Assembly (NCBI GenBank): GCA_964355365.1
Contig: CAYHEX010000049.1
Location: forward strand, 1 to 17,953
Reading direction: 5' to 3'
Length of the DNA: 17,953 nucleotides
Source: SCUN01 sp964355365
GTDB taxonomy: Bacteria > Acidobacteriota > Vicinamibacteria > Vicinamibacterales > SCN-69-37
Part shown: positions 6,507-14,009 of the stretch, one piece after another
Numbering within the stretch: position 1 is the first letter of the stretch
How the letters are laid out: each line of letters opens with the position of its first letter
Made by a program: the position numbers and the translations under genes
The notes under the pieces: model-generated
Told to the model about the DNA's origin: nothing
What the model saw: the letters and a program-made list of their open reading frames with translations, nothing else
Database searches by the model: none

Positions 6507-7391
6507 ATGCGCACGGCAACCAGCAGCAATGTCCTTGTATCGGTCGTCATGCCGGTCTACAACGGGTCCGCATTCCTGGCCGACTCGATTCGTTCCATCC
6601 TGACTCAATCGCACACCTGCCTCGAACTCATCGTTGTTGACGACGGATCCACCGACGACTCGTTGGCGGTGGTCGAATCCACCGCCAACGGCGACGACCG
6701 CGTGCGAGTCATCAGCGCCGGCCATCATGGGGCCCAGCGGGCTCGCAACCTCGGAGTCAGCGCCGCTCGCGGCGAACTAATCGCGCACATCGACCAGGAC
6801 AACATCGCGTTGCCACCTCGGATCGCCGCACAGATCGCCTGGATGCGGCAGCACCTGTTGGACGTTTGCGGCAGTTGCACATGGGTGTTTGGAGACCGCG
6901 AACACCTCAAGTGGGTGCCGGAGCGGCACGGGGACATTCGCATCGAGTTTCTGTTTCAGACGGCCATGGTGCACTCAACGATCCTGATGGACGCCGCCGT
7001 GGCGAAGGCCCATCCCTTTGACGAACGCGCAGCCTATGGGGGGTTCGAACTGCTCACGCGCCTCACCTGGAGCCATCGGGTGGGCAACGTGCCGCAGGTG
7101 CTGCTGAAATACCGCGAGCACCGCGCGCAGCACACGCGGGCCCTGCCGGACGTGATGCGCGGCGATCGGCAGCGATATCGGGAGCGGCACTTCTTCGCGC
7201 TCTTCCCCGACAGCTCGTCTCGTGACTACGCCGCGGTCGCGAAGGTTGCCGATGCCGCGCCATTCGACGACGACGCGGAACGCGACCTGGCGGAGGTATG
7301 GATGACACGACTGGCGGATCGAGTGGCGTGCCCGTTTCTGCGCGGGCAATTGCACGACCGGCGCCGGCACGCGCTGGCGCAGGCGTCATGA
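6507..7391 (+). CDS. Family 2 glycosyltransferase
   Basis: A 294-residue GT-A fold glycosyltransferase. Visible family 2 motifs are VVMPVYNG at 13-20, VVDDGSTD at 43-50, the helix RARNLGVSAARGE at about 78-90, and IDQDN at 95-99, whose D96-Q-D98 is the metal/nucleotide-sugar DxD site. The usual ED near the catalytic base reads FE in YGGFELL. It lacks membrane segments and is probably cytoplasmic. GAGG at 6496-6499 is a ribosome binding site 7 bases before the ATG. It begins 62 bases after the precursor and overlaps the oxidoreductase gene by ATGA. It could glycosylate the modified peptide, directly or through the phosphate. A role in cell-surface glycan synthesis cannot be excluded. Confidence 0.85.
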   Translation: MRTATSSNVLVSVVMPVYNGSAFLADSIRSILTQSHTCLELIVVDDGSTDDSLAVVESTANGDDRVRVISAGHHGAQRARNLGVSAARGELIAHIDQDNIALPPRIAAQIAWMRQHLLDVCGSCTWVFGDREHLKWVPERHGDIRIEFLFQTAMVHSTILMDAAVAKAHPFDERAAYGGFELLTRLTWSHRVGNVPQVLLKYREHRAQHTRALPDVMRGDRQRYRERHFFALFPDSSSRDYAAVAKVADAAPFDDDAERDLAEVWMTRLADRVACPFLRGQLHDRRRHALAQAS

Positions 7392-8671
7392 CGCGGCGGT
7401 GGTCGCTGGCCCCCTCGCGACCGGGGCCACAACATCCGGTTCGCGTGGCCATTGTCGGCATCGGGTCGATGGGTAAGGGCCTCGCCTATCAGGCGGAGAT
7501 CTCGCCGGAGTTTCACTGCGCCGCGCTTGCGGACATCCGGATCGACCGCGCCATCGCCTGCGCCGCCTTCCTGAAACGCGAGTACCGCGTCGTCCATACG
7601 GCGGATGAAGCGGCCGACGCCATGCGCGCGTCCTGTCTGGCGATCGCCGAAGACGGCGCGATGCTCTCCGCGGCGCCGGGGTTCGACGTGCTCGTGGAGT
7701 CGTCGAGCAGCATCACCGCCGGCGGGCAGCACGCCGAGGCCGCGCTCACGACGGGACGACACGTGGTGATGATGAACGCGGAGTCGGATCTGGTCTTCGG
7801 CCCGTACCTGATGCGCCTCGCTCGCGCGCACGGCGTGGTATACACGAGTACGGACGGCGACCAGCCGGGCGTGATCGCGCGTCTGGTCGATGAACTCGAG
7901 CGCTGGGGCTTCGAACTCGTCATGGCCGGCAACATGAAGGGGTTCCTGGATCGGTACTCGAATCCGACCAAGATCATCCCGGAAGCCGACAAGCGCAACA
8001 TCGACTACAAGATGGCGTCCAGTTACACCGACGGATCGAAGCTGTGCGTGGAAATGGCGCTCGTCGCCAATGCGATGGGCCTGCGCACGCTCGTGCCCGG
8101 CATGGTCGGGCCGCGCGTCACCAATGTCGGCGACGTGCTGGGCCAGTTCGATTTCGCTGCGATTCGCGAGTCCGGCCCGGTCGTGGACTACGTGCTCGGT
8201 GCGCAACCCGACGGCGGCGTCTTTGCCGTCGGCTACTGCGACCATCCGTATCAGCGCGACATGCTGAAGATGTTGAAGATGGGGACGGGCCCGTTCTACG
8301 TGTTCTATCGGCCTTACCATCTGTGCCATGTCGAGGCGCTGGCGGCGGCCACGCTGGCCATGTCGGGCGCCTCCCTTCTCGAGCCGCGCCATGGATTCCT
8401 CACGGACGTGATCGCGTACGCCAAGACGGATCTGCAGGCCGGCCAGACACTGGACGGCTTCGGGGGCTACGCCATGTACGGGCTGCTCGAGAACATCGAC
8501 GCGGCTGCCGATCCTGCGGGATTGCCGCTGTGCCTGGCCGAAGACGTCACGTTGCGGCGCGATGTGCCGAAAGACGCGCGGTTGACGGTGGCCGACATCC
8601 GCTACGACCCGACGTCGGCGGCATTCGCGATGTTCGCCAAAGCTCGCGAGGCCTCCGCGCTTCTTCCATGA
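7388..8671 (+). CDS. Homoserine-dehydrogenase-like NAD(P) oxidoreductase with C-terminal SAF domain
   Basis: A 427-residue protein of the kind grouped as predicted homoserine dehydrogenase with a SAF domain (COG4091-like). The Rossmann dinucleotide site is VRVAIVGIGSMGKG at about 18-31. The middle has NAESDLVFGPYL and TDGDQPGV, typical of this family, and the end (about 375-420) reads like a SAF domain (LCLAEDVTLRRDVPKDARLTVADI). The start is the ATG overlapping the glycosyltransferase stop. It is unlikely to be the housekeeping ThrA-type enzyme, as no threonine genes are near. Overlaps with the glycosyltransferase and FkbM methyltransferase genes suggest a joint tailoring or sugar-precursor role. 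The substrate is unknown. Confidence 0.78.
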   Translation: MTRRWSLAPSRPGPQHPVRVAIVGIGSMGKGLAYQAEISPEFHCAALADIRIDRAIACAAFLKREYRVVHTADEAADAMRASCLAIAEDGAMLSAAPGFDVLVESSSSITAGGQHAEAALTTGRHVVMMNAESDLVFGPYLMRLARAHGVVYTSTDGDQPGVIARLVDELERWGFELVMAGNMKGFLDRYSNPTKIIPEADKRNIDYKMASSYTDGSKLCVEMALVANAMGLRTLVPGMVGPRVTNVGDVLGQFDFAAIRESGPVVDYVLGAQPDGGVFAVGYCDHPYQRDMLKMLKMGTGPFYVFYRPYHLCHVEALAAATLAMSGASLLEPRHGFLTDVIAYAKTDLQAGQTLDGFGGYAMYGLLENIDAAADPAGLPLCLAEDVTLRRDVPKDARLTVADIRYDPTSAAFAMFAKAREASALLP

Positions 8672-9366
8672 CCCGTGAGTCGATCGCCGCGTTCTATCGC
8701 CAATTCGTCACCGCCGACGACCTCGTGTTCGACATCGGCGCGTATCACGGCAGCCGGACCGCGGTCTTCCGGGAGATTGGCGCGCGTGTGGTTGCCGCCG
8801 AACCGGTTCGGGAGTCGGTGCACATGCTGTTCGCGCGATTCGGCGCGGATCCCCGCGTGAAGCTCGTGCCGCGCGCCGTGGGCGCGTGCGCAGGGACCGC
8901 CGACATTGTCCTGTCCGCGCCGCATCGGTTTTCATCGTCGTTGAGCGCGGACTACCGGCGCGCAGGTCTGGAGAGCGGGCGCTATGCGCGGTACGGCGTG
9001 ACGACCTGGAACGACACGCGACGTGTGCGTGTCACCACGATGGATGCGCTGATCGCGGAGCACGGCGTGCCCGCATTCGCGAAGATCGACGTCGAAGGCA
9101 CGGAGGACGCCGTGCTGGCCGGACTGTCACAGCCGGTGGCGGCGCTCTCGTTCGAGTTTCACCCTCATGCGCTCGATCCCGCCATGCGATGTCTCGATCG
9201 ATTGGAGATGCTCGGCCACTGGCGCTTCAACTTCGTGTGCGAGGAGCGGTTCGCATGGGAGTTGTCGACGTGGGTGCCACTCGCCGACATCCGAACGATC
9301 CTGCTCGAAACGCGTGGTCGCTCCGACTTCCTGTACGGCGACGTCTACGCGCGGCTGGTGGACTGA
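8668..9366 (+). CDS. FkbM-family methyltransferase
   Basis: A 232-residue SAM methyltransferase of the FkbM type. The SAM loop is FDIGAYHGS at 21-29, with AAEPV at 43-47 as the acidic second strand. FAKIDVEGTEDAVLAGL at about 137-153 is the hallmark of the family, and ALSFEFHP follows. Members usually O-methylate sugars or hydroxyls of natural products. It is the last gene of the operon, with an ATGA overlap with the oxidoreductase, and the next gene has its own promoter. Likely targets are a sugar added by the glycosyltransferase or a hydroxyl or carboxyl of the peptide. It is a second, unrelated methyltransferase besides the PRMT-like one at 1443. Confidence 0.85.
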   Translation: MTRESIAAFYRQFVTADDLVFDIGAYHGSRTAVFREIGARVVAAEPVRESVHMLFARFGADPRVKLVPRAVGACAGTADIVLSAPHRFSSSLSADYRRAGLESGRYARYGVTTWNDTRRVRVTTMDALIAEHGVPAFAKIDVEGTEDAVLAGLSQPVAALSFEFHPHALDPAMRCLDRLEMLGHWRFNFVCEERFAWELSTWVPLADIRTILLETRGRSDFLYGDVYARLVD

Positions 9367-9389
9367 CATTCGGGCGGCGAATGGTATTA
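9363..9389 (+). promoter_or_regulatory. Promoter of the sugar ABC importer
   Basis: TGGTATTAC at 9382-9390 contains an extended -10 (TATTAC at 9384-9389). CTGACA at 9363-9368 resembles a -35 box but is only 15 bases away. The GTG start follows 13 bases after the -10, without a Shine-Dalgarno sequence. Confidence 0.45.
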
Positions 9390-9402
9390 CCATAAGCCGC
9401 CC

Positions 9403-10911
9403 GTGTCGAGCGCGACAGCCTCTGCTCCAGGACTCGAATTCCGTCACGTCTCACGTAGTTTTGGCGCCGTGAAGGCGCTGACCGACGTTTCGTTTGGTAT
9501 TGCCGCCGGGGAAGCACACGCGATCATCGGCGAGAACGGCGCCGGCAAGTCCACGCTGCTCAAGATCCTCGCGGGCATCGTGCAGCCGGAGACCGGCGAG
9601 TTCTACTGGCGCGGTGAGCAGTTGAAGTTCCAGACGCCGCGCCACGCACTCGAACGCGGCATCGGCATGGTCTACCAGGAGATGCTGTCGTTTCCGAACC
9701 TGAGCGTCGCCGCCAACATTTTCGCTGGACGGGAAATTACGAAGGCCGGCGGTCGTTTGAATGAACGCGCGATGCGCGCGCGGACCGCGGAGTTGCTGGC
9801 GGAATTGCACGTGCCGGCCACGCCCGACACCCCGATGGACCAGTTGCCCGCCGCGCTGTGCCAGCTCGTCCAGGTCGCCCGCGCGCTCGCCTTCGACTGC
9901 AAAGTGCTCGTGCTTGACGAGCCGACCACGTCGTTGACCGATTCGGAGGTCGACCACCTCTTTGCGGTCGTCGATCAGCTGAAGCAGCGCGGCCTCACGA
10001 TCCTGTTCGTGTCACATCGCATCCCGGAAGTGTTCCGGCTCTGCGACCGCATCACGGTCCTGCGAGACGGCCGGCACGCGGGCACGTTCACCCGCACGGA
10101 AACGACTCCCGATGTCATTGTTCGCGCCATGGTCGGACGCGAACCCCCGGCGCGTGTGCCCCGCGCCAGCGTCGATGCCGGCCGAACGCTGCTCTCGTTG
10201 AAGCAACTCTCGCGCAGTCCGCGCTTCCGCGACATCTCGCTCGACGTCCACGCCGGCGAAGTCGTCGCGCTCTTCGGCCTCGTTGGCTCCGGCCGAACCG
10301 AGGTGCTCGAAACGATCTTCGGCATCGCGCCGGCGACAGGCGGCCACGTCGAGATCGACGGCCAGCGCGTCAACATTCGCTCCGCACGCGACGCCGCCAA
10401 GGCCGGGCTCGGCTTCGTGCCTGAGGAACGCGCGCGGCAAGGGCTCTTCTTCAACCTCTCGCTCGTGCCCAACATCATTCTGCCCAAGGCGGCGAAGGAC
10501 GCGATCCTGCGCATCGACCGGCGCGCCGATCGGCGCGAAGCTGAAAAGCAGGTCGCCGAACTGCACATCAAGACGACCTCGGTCGATCGCACACCCGACA
10601 CCCTGAGCGGCGGCAACCAACAGAAGGTTGTCGCAGCGAAGTGGCTGGCGATCTCGCCCAAGGTGCTGCTGCTTGATGAACCAACGAAAGGCGTCGACGT
10701 CGGCGCGCGTTTCGAACTCCATGGGCTCATTCGCCAGCAGGTGGACGCCGGCATGGGGTGTCTGATGGTCTCGAGCGATCTTCCTGAAGTACTGGCACTC
10801 GCCGATCGCATCCTCGTGATGCGCGAGGGCCGCCTGATGGGCGAGCTCGACGGCGCCACCGCCACCGACGACACCGTGATGCATCTGGCCACGCACGAGG
10901 CTCCCGCATGA
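9403..10911 (+). CDS. Sugar ABC importer ATPase (RbsA/XylG/MglA type, two ABC domains)
   Basis: A 502-residue protein with two fused nucleotide-binding domains, as in CUT2 monosaccharide importers. Domain 1 has Walker A GENGAGKST at 43-51, a degenerate signature (LPAALCQLVQVARAL) and Walker B VLVLDEPTT. Domain 2 has the usual altered Walker A (GLVGSGRTE, near 295), signature LSGGNQQK near 401, and Walker B VLLLDEPTKGVD near 422. Length and layout match the family. It energises uptake through the permease encoded next, overlapped by ATGA. The start is the GTG at 9403; it lies just after a clear -10 and precedes the conserved LEFRHVSRSFGAVKAL strand by only ten residues. The exact sugar cannot be read. 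Confidence 0.92.
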   Translation: MSSATASAPGLEFRHVSRSFGAVKALTDVSFGIAAGEAHAIIGENGAGKSTLLKILAGIVQPETGEFYWRGEQLKFQTPRHALERGIGMVYQEMLSFPNLSVAANIFAGREITKAGGRLNERAMRARTAELLAELHVPATPDTPMDQLPAALCQLVQVARALAFDCKVLVLDEPTTSLTDSEVDHLFAVVDQLKQRGLTILFVSHRIPEVFRLCDRITVLRDGRHAGTFTRTETTPDVIVRAMVGREPPARVPRASVDAGRTLLSLKQLSRSPRFRDISLDVHAGEVVALFGLVGSGRTEVLETIFGIAPATGGHVEIDGQRVNIRSARDAAKAGLGFVPEERARQGLFFNLSLVPNIILPKAAKDAILRIDRRADRREAEKQVAELHIKTTSVDRTPDTLSGGNQQKVVAAKWLAISPKVLLLDEPTKGVDVGARFELHGLIRQQVDAGMGCLMVSSDLPEVLALADRILVMREGRLMGELDGATATDDTVMHLATHEAPA

Positions 10912-11873
10912 AACCGTTCTGGCGCGCCCGCGAGTTCAGCACGCTGGCCATCCTGGCCCTCGAACTCCTCTTCTTCACCTGGTATCTCTGGCCGGAAGGC
11001 GGCGGGGCCCACCCCTTCCTCAATTTCGACAACGTCGTCCTGATCTTCAAGTACTCGTCGATCTACGGCATCGCCGCGATCGGCGCCGCGATCGTCATCA
11101 TCGCGGGCCTCATCGACCTCGCGCCCGGCGCGGTGATCGGGCTCACGTCGGTCATCACCGGCTATTGCTTCGTGGTCGCCGGCTGGTCGTTGCCAGCGAG
11201 CATGGCGGCGGGCTTGCTCGTCGGTCCGGCCGCGGGTCTCTTCTCGTCGTGGCTGGTCGTGAAAGTGAAGCTGCCGCCGTTCATCGCCACACTCGGCGTG
11301 ATGGGCATCTGGCGCGGCTTCGGGTTCGTCGTCACGCAGGCGCGCTTCTACGATCTGTCGTCGAAGCTGCCGCAGGACTGGCACGTCATGGGCCTGCCGA
11401 TCGACTGGATGGGGCCGATCATCATGATCGTGCTCATGCTCGTGTTCCACATTCTGATGACGCAGTTCCAGTGGGGCCGCGCCGTCTTCGCGGTCGGCGG
11501 CAACGAGACCGCCGCGCTCTTCTCCGGCATTCGCGTCGGCCGCGTGCGGACGATGGCCTATGTCATAGCGGGACTGCTCGCATCGGTGTCCGGCGTCGTG
11601 CTCGCCGCCGTGCAGGGCCAGGGCAAAGCGGATCTCGCGAACGGCTACGAGCTCGACATCATCGCGTCGGCCGTCGTGGGCGGAACGAGTCTGGCCGGCG
11701 GACGCGGCTCCGTCCTTGGCGCCGTGCTGGGCGCGCTGATCTTCGGCGTCCTCCGCAACGCGCTCCCGCAGATTCCTGGCGCCACCTTCTACGACCGCAT
11801 GATCGTCGGCGTCGTCGTCATCGTGATCGTCGTCATGGACCAGGTGCTGGTGGCGCGGTCAGCACGGCAGTAG
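10908..11873 (+). CDS. Sugar ABC importer permease (RbsC type)
   Basis: A 321-residue integral membrane protein of the BPD_transp_2 family, the normal length for ribose-type permeases. Hydrophobic segments occur throughout, for example LAILALELLFFTWYL near the start. The cytoplasmic coupling region reads GGNETAALFSGIRVGRVRTMAYVIAG, characteristic of the family, and is followed by VVGGTSLAGGRGSVLGAVLGALIFGVLRNAL. It forms the channel with the ATPase encoded just upstream, whose stop codon it overlaps (ATGA). No binding-protein gene is adjacent; a candidate starts at 17364. Confidence 0.9.
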   Translation: MKPFWRAREFSTLAILALELLFFTWYLWPEGGGAHPFLNFDNVVLIFKYSSIYGIAAIGAAIVIIAGLIDLAPGAVIGLTSVITGYCFVVAGWSLPASMAAGLLVGPAAGLFSSWLVVKVKLPPFIATLGVMGIWRGFGFVVTQARFYDLSSKLPQDWHVMGLPIDWMGPIIMIVLMLVFHILMTQFQWGRAVFAVGGNETAALFSGIRVGRVRTMAYVIAGLLASVSGVVLAAVQGQGKADLANGYELDIIASAVVGGTSLAGGRGSVLGAVLGALIFGVLRNALPQIPGATFYDRMIVGVVVIVIVVMDQVLVARSARQ

Positions 11874-11892
11874 CGCAGGCCGTGCTTTGCCC

Positions 11893-11898
11893 TAGAAT
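11893..11898 (+). promoter_or_regulatory. -10 box of the M20-mqnB-mqnD unit
   Basis: TAGAAT, a 5/6 match to TATAAT, lies six bases before the ATG at 11905, with no Shine-Dalgarno sequence between. The expected transcription start falls on or next to the start codon, so the mRNA is probably leaderless. No good -35 box is visible. Confidence 0.45.
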
Positions 11899-11904
11899 GG
11901 CCGC

Positions 11905-13437
11905 ATGAGCCGTGACTCTCATCTCTCCGACCCCACTCGCCGCCACTTCGTCTCCACTGCCCTCGCCGGCGCGGCCTTCGTCGCACTGAGCGATCGCCCG
12001 GGCTTCGCCTTCGCGTTGCCTGAGCAGGAAACGGTCTATTCGCAGATCACCGCGCATCACGCGGCGACGATCAAGATGCTGCAGGACTGGATCGCCATCC
12101 CGTCCATCGCCGCCGAGAACCTGAATTATCCCAAGGGCGCGGAATACATGGCGCAGCTCGCGCGCGCGGCGGGATTCCAGAAAGTGGACCTGGTCTCGAC
12201 GACCGGCAAGCCCGGCGTGTTTGGCACGCTCGACGTCGGCGCGGCGGTCACGCTCGGCGTGTACTTCATGTACGACGTCAAGCAGTTCGATCCGAAGGAG
12301 TGGACCTCGCCGCCGCTCGAGGCGCGCATCGTCGATCGCCCGGGCGTCGGGAAGATCATCGTCGGCCGCGGCGCGACGAACACCAAGGGACCGCAGACGG
12401 CGTTCCTCGCCGCGCTGCAAGCGTTCAAGGCCGCGGGCCAGAAGCTGCCCGTGAACATCGTGCTCGTGTGCGAAGGCGAAGAAGAGATCGGCTCGCCGAG
12501 CTTCTCGCAGGTTGTGCGGCGACCCGACGTCGAGGCGGCGCTCAAGAAGTGCACCGGCGTCATCATTCCGCTCGGCAGTCAGGGGCTCGACGGCTCGGTC
12601 GAAGTCAACCTCGGCGCGAAGGGCATCGTCGAACTGGAGCTCGTGTCGAGCGGCGAGCGGTGGGGCCGCGGACCGAAGCTCGACGTGCACTCGAGCCTCG
12701 AGGCGCAGCTCGATTCGCCGGCCTGGCATCTCGTGCAGGCGTTGAACACGCTGGTGAAGGCCGACGGCCACACGCCGGCCGTCGAAGGCTTCTTCGACAA
12801 GGTGAAGCCGCTCACGGCGGCTCAGAAGGCGATCCTCGACGCGTCGATCCCGAAGAAGAACGAAGCCGGCACGAAGAAGGCGCTCGGCGTCGACAAGTGG
12901 TTCGCCGACGAGCCATGGGCGACGTCGCTCACGCGGCTGGTGACGCAACCGACGATCAACATCGAAGGCCTCGTCGGCGGTTACACAGGTCCGGGCGGCA
13001 AAACGATCCTGCCCCACCGCGCGGTCGCGAAGATCGACATGCGCCTCGTGCCCGACATGACCGCGAAGGGCACACTGGAACTGCTCAAGGCCCATCTCGC
13101 CAAGCACGGCTTCGCCGACATCGAAGTGAACATGACGGGCGGCTACGATCCGACGGAGACCGATCCGGCGTCGAAACTGATTCAGGCACAGATCGCGACC
13201 TATCGGCAGTCCGGAGTCGAACCGCTGCTCTGGCCGCGGCTCGCCGGCTCGTGGCCGGGTGTCACGTTCACGGGCGCCCCCTTCAATCTGCCCGCCGGCC
13301 AGTTCGGTCTCGGGCACGGCGCCGGCGCGCACGCCCCCGACGAGTACTGGCTCATCGAGTCGGCGAATCCGAAAGTGGCCGGCATGGACGGCGCGGTGAA
13401 GTCGTACGTCGACTTGTTCTACGCACTCGCGAAATGA
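11905..13437 (+). CDS. Tat-exported M20-family peptidase homologue with altered metal site
   Basis: A 510-residue M20/M25/M40 family protein. The N-terminus carries a twin-arginine signal, T-R-R-H-F-V at 11-16, with a hydrophobic stretch to about 28, so it acts outside the cytoplasm. Conserved parts are PKEWTSPPLEARIVD at about 130-144, GRGATNTKG at 154-162, EGEEEIGSP at 190-198, LDVHSS in the lid domain and GAHAPDE near the end. Two metal ligands differ from the family pattern. GHYDVQP reads FMYDVKQ, so the first His is Met122. The bridging Asp of GRGASDDKG is Asn159, followed by Thr. The acid/base Glu pair and late His remain. It may be a subfamily with changed metal use or an inactive homologue. 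It overlaps mqnB by ATGA. Confidence 0.85.
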   Translation: MSRDSHLSDPTRRHFVSTALAGAAFVALSDRPGFAFALPEQETVYSQITAHHAATIKMLQDWIAIPSIAAENLNYPKGAEYMAQLARAAGFQKVDLVSTTGKPGVFGTLDVGAAVTLGVYFMYDVKQFDPKEWTSPPLEARIVDRPGVGKIIVGRGATNTKGPQTAFLAALQAFKAAGQKLPVNIVLVCEGEEEIGSPSFSQVVRRPDVEAALKKCTGVIIPLGSQGLDGSVEVNLGAKGIVELELVSSGERWGRGPKLDVHSSLEAQLDSPAWHLVQALNTLVKADGHTPAVEGFFDKVKPLTAAQKAILDASIPKKNEAGTKKALGVDKWFADEPWATSLTRLVTQPTINIEGLVGGYTGPGGKTILPHRAVAKIDMRLVPDMTAKGTLELLKAHLAKHGFADIEVNMTGGYDPTETDPASKLIQAQIATYRQSGVEPLLWPRLAGSWPGVTFTGAPFNLPAGQFGLGHGAGAHAPDEYWLIESANPKVAGMDGAVKSYVDLFYALAK

Positions 13438-14009
13438 CACACCAACCCGCGAGGGTTCTCGTAGTCGCCGCTACCGCACGTGAACTGGCGCCCGCCGCCG
13501 GTTGGCGCACGTGCGCGTGCGGCGTCGGCCCGGTCGAAGCGGCCGCCGCCACCGCGGCAGCGATTGCACAGCAGCGTCCGTCGGTCATCCTGCACATCGG
13601 CATCGCCGGCGCGCGGCGGAAAGCGAAGATCGCCGCGGGCACGATCGTCATCGGCAATGAGTCGGTCTACTGCGACCTCGCGACGCGGAATCCGTTCTCG
13701 CCGCGTCTGGTGACACCCAGCGTCGCGCTCGTCGACGCGTTGCGGCACGCGGTGCCCGGCGCCATCGTCCGCCCCATCGGCACCAGCGCGCAAGTGGGCG
13801 GCTCGAAGGAATGTGACGTCGAAGCGATGGAGGGGTTCGCCGTGCTCCGCGCCGCAGCGCTCGCCGACATTCCCGCGATCGAGGTGCGCGTCGTGTCGAA
13901 CGAAATCGAAGAGGCCGACCGCGCGCGGTGGCAGTTCGACCTCGGGTTCGACACGATCGCGTCGATCACGCCGCAGTTGGTCGCCGAGTTGATTCGATGC
14001 GTGCACTGA
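13434..14009 (+). CDS. mqnB: Futalosine hydrolase
   Basis: A 191-residue member of the nucleoside phosphorylase/hydrolase superfamily. The family points are CGVGPVEAAAAT at about 29-40, LHIGIAGA at about 53-60, VEAMEGFAVLRAA at about 129-141 (the MEG nucleoside-binding motif) and SNEIEEADR at about 155-163. MqnB removes hypoxanthine from futalosine in the alternative menaquinone pathway. The neighbouring mqnD supports this over a 5'-methylthioadenosine or purine nucleoside enzyme. The start is the ATG overlapping the peptidase stop, and the gene overlaps mqnD by 13 bases. It is slightly short for the family, with a brief N-terminus. Confidence 0.85.
   Translation: MTHQPARVLVVAATARELAPAAGWRTCACGVGPVEAAAATAAAIAQQRPSVILHIGIAGARRKAKIAAGTIVIGNESVYCDLATRNPFSPRLVTPSVALVDALRHAVPGAIVRPIGTSAQVGGSKECDVEAMEGFAVLRAAALADIPAIEVRVVSNEIEEADRARWQFDLGFDTIASITPQLVAELIRCVH

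Noticed and set aside
7836..7844. TGGTATACA as a promoter inside the oxidoreductase gene
   Set aside because: It lies deep in coding sequence with no gene start nearby; a chance match.
9975..11450. Long minus-strand open frame (491 codons) opposite the sugar importer genes
   Set aside because: The opposite strand encodes canonical ABC ATPase and permease motifs; this frame is low-complexity and charged.
9403..11873. ABC genes read as the exporter of the RiPP
   Set aside because: The ATPase has the two-domain CUT2 importer layout and the permease is RbsC-like. The unit has its own promoter. Neither matches the fused exporter type of lasso clusters.
11833..13440. Long minus-strand open frame (535 codons) opposite the M20-type gene
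   Set aside because: Composition is Arg/Asp/His-rich without motifs, while the plus strand encodes a full M20-family protein with a Tat signal.
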